Assembly (NCBI GenBank): GCA_900660155.1
Contig: CABFPE010000238.1
Location: 236,425 to 265,891 of the forward strand
DNA from: Hofstenia miamia
Lineage: Eukaryota; Xenacoelomorpha; Acoela; Hofsteniidae
DNA: 29,467 bases
Direction of reading: 5' to 3'
Position 1 is the stretch's first letter; each line of letters begins with the position of its first letter. Shown here one piece after another: positions 29,166 through 29,467 of the stretch. The notes under the pieces are model-generated. The model saw only the letters and a list, made by a program, of their open reading frames with translations, ran no database searches and was not told the origin of the DNA. Both the position numbers and the translations under genes were made by a program.

Positions 29166-29379
29166 GATGGTCCTAAATTCCAAAAGTCGTTAATCCGACA
29201 AACTAAAATAACATATAACTGACATTACTAATATCAAATAAAATTGCACAAATAAGAACAAAGGTGGTCAAAATGACAACTTCACAAAATCAGCAAGTAA
29301 AACTAAAAACAAAACGATGTACAAAAACTAAATTACAAAATCAAATATTGCACACGCAGCTAACGCACTGATTACTTTC
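29166..29379. other. Short unassigned stretch at the right end of the array
   Basis: No homology to the other array copies is recognised. A 32-codon plus-strand frame at 29274 is Lys/Thr/Gln-rich and unsupported. Confidence 0.3.
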
Positions 29380-29467
29380 CTAAGATTGGTAAGGAACAGG
29401 TGAATCAAGACTGTATGGGACACTAAAAGGGCTATCGGCATATGGGACATAAGGGCAGTGGAAAGTT
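29380..29467 (-). CDS. Possible C-terminal end of a Pro/Tyr/Ser-rich protein, cut by the window edge
   Basis: The minus-strand frame open to the window edge encodes FHCPYVPYADSPFSVPYSLD and then SPVPYQS and a TAG. The regular P-Y/S-x spacing is unlike the surrounding AT-rich noise. It is too short to assign. Confidence 0.2.
   Translation of the reverse strand, partial: TFHCPYVPYADSPFSVPYSLDSPVPYQS

Noticed and set aside
29274..29372. 32-codon plus-strand ORF (Lys/Thr/Gln-rich)
   Set aside because: Short and low in complexity, expected by chance in A-rich sequence.
1..29467. CRISPR array, rRNA or intact tRNA genes, bacterial operons
   Set aside because: No regularly spaced repeats, no rRNA-like conserved blocks, no cloverleaf, and the gene structure is eukaryotic.

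Overview
The window is AT-rich metazoan nuclear DNA, most likely from an arthropod. The reasons are Tc1/mariner relics of insect-like type, a Ty3/gypsy element, a non-LTR retrotransposon, short introns (57-91 bp) and no prokaryotic gene organisation. Nearly every recognisable coding stretch belongs to a mobile element or to an old virus-like insertion, and almost all are broken. The species cannot be named from the sequence.

Region 1 (1-about 7804, plus strand) is a decayed Ty3/gypsy LTR retrotransposon whose 5' LTR and gag lie left of the window. It carries protease, reverse transcriptase, RNase H and integrase (5-3954), then a spacer with a repeated motif (about 3990-4345). Next comes a long extra open frame of about 1030 codons in the env position (4364-7455), then a polypurine tract and a probable 3' LTR. 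The same DNA motif (core GGCTGATTCAAGGGC) is clustered at both ORF boundaries, PR|RT and IN|ORF3, and most premature stops are TGA.

Region 2 (about 7805-14060) is gene-poor AT-rich DNA with one tRNA-SINE-like patch. It includes an 11-N gap flanked by a 344-bp almost perfect duplication. The left copy is interrupted by a 181-bp TG...CA LTR-like insertion, which suggests two haplotypes joined in tandem by the assembly.

Region 3 (14065-21640) is a graveyard of elements: a LINE remnant on the minus strand ending in a (CAA)14 tail, three separate Tc1/mariner transposase relics, a possible plus-strand exon, and a minus-strand multi-exon gene of unknown function with tiny introns (19441-20887).

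Region 4 (21799-29200, minus strand) holds a frameshifted SGNH-hydrolase-like gene and then a head-to-tail array of five partial copies (A-E) of one unrecognised membrane glycoprotein-like family. These copies have conserved N-glycosylation sequons, conserved cysteines, one C-terminal membrane segment and a short Pro/Ser-rich tail ending near a conserved LYPxSK motif. Copies D and E share the same frameshift at the same codon although they have diverged strongly. This array and the extra ORF of the gypsy element are the most interesting parts of the window.
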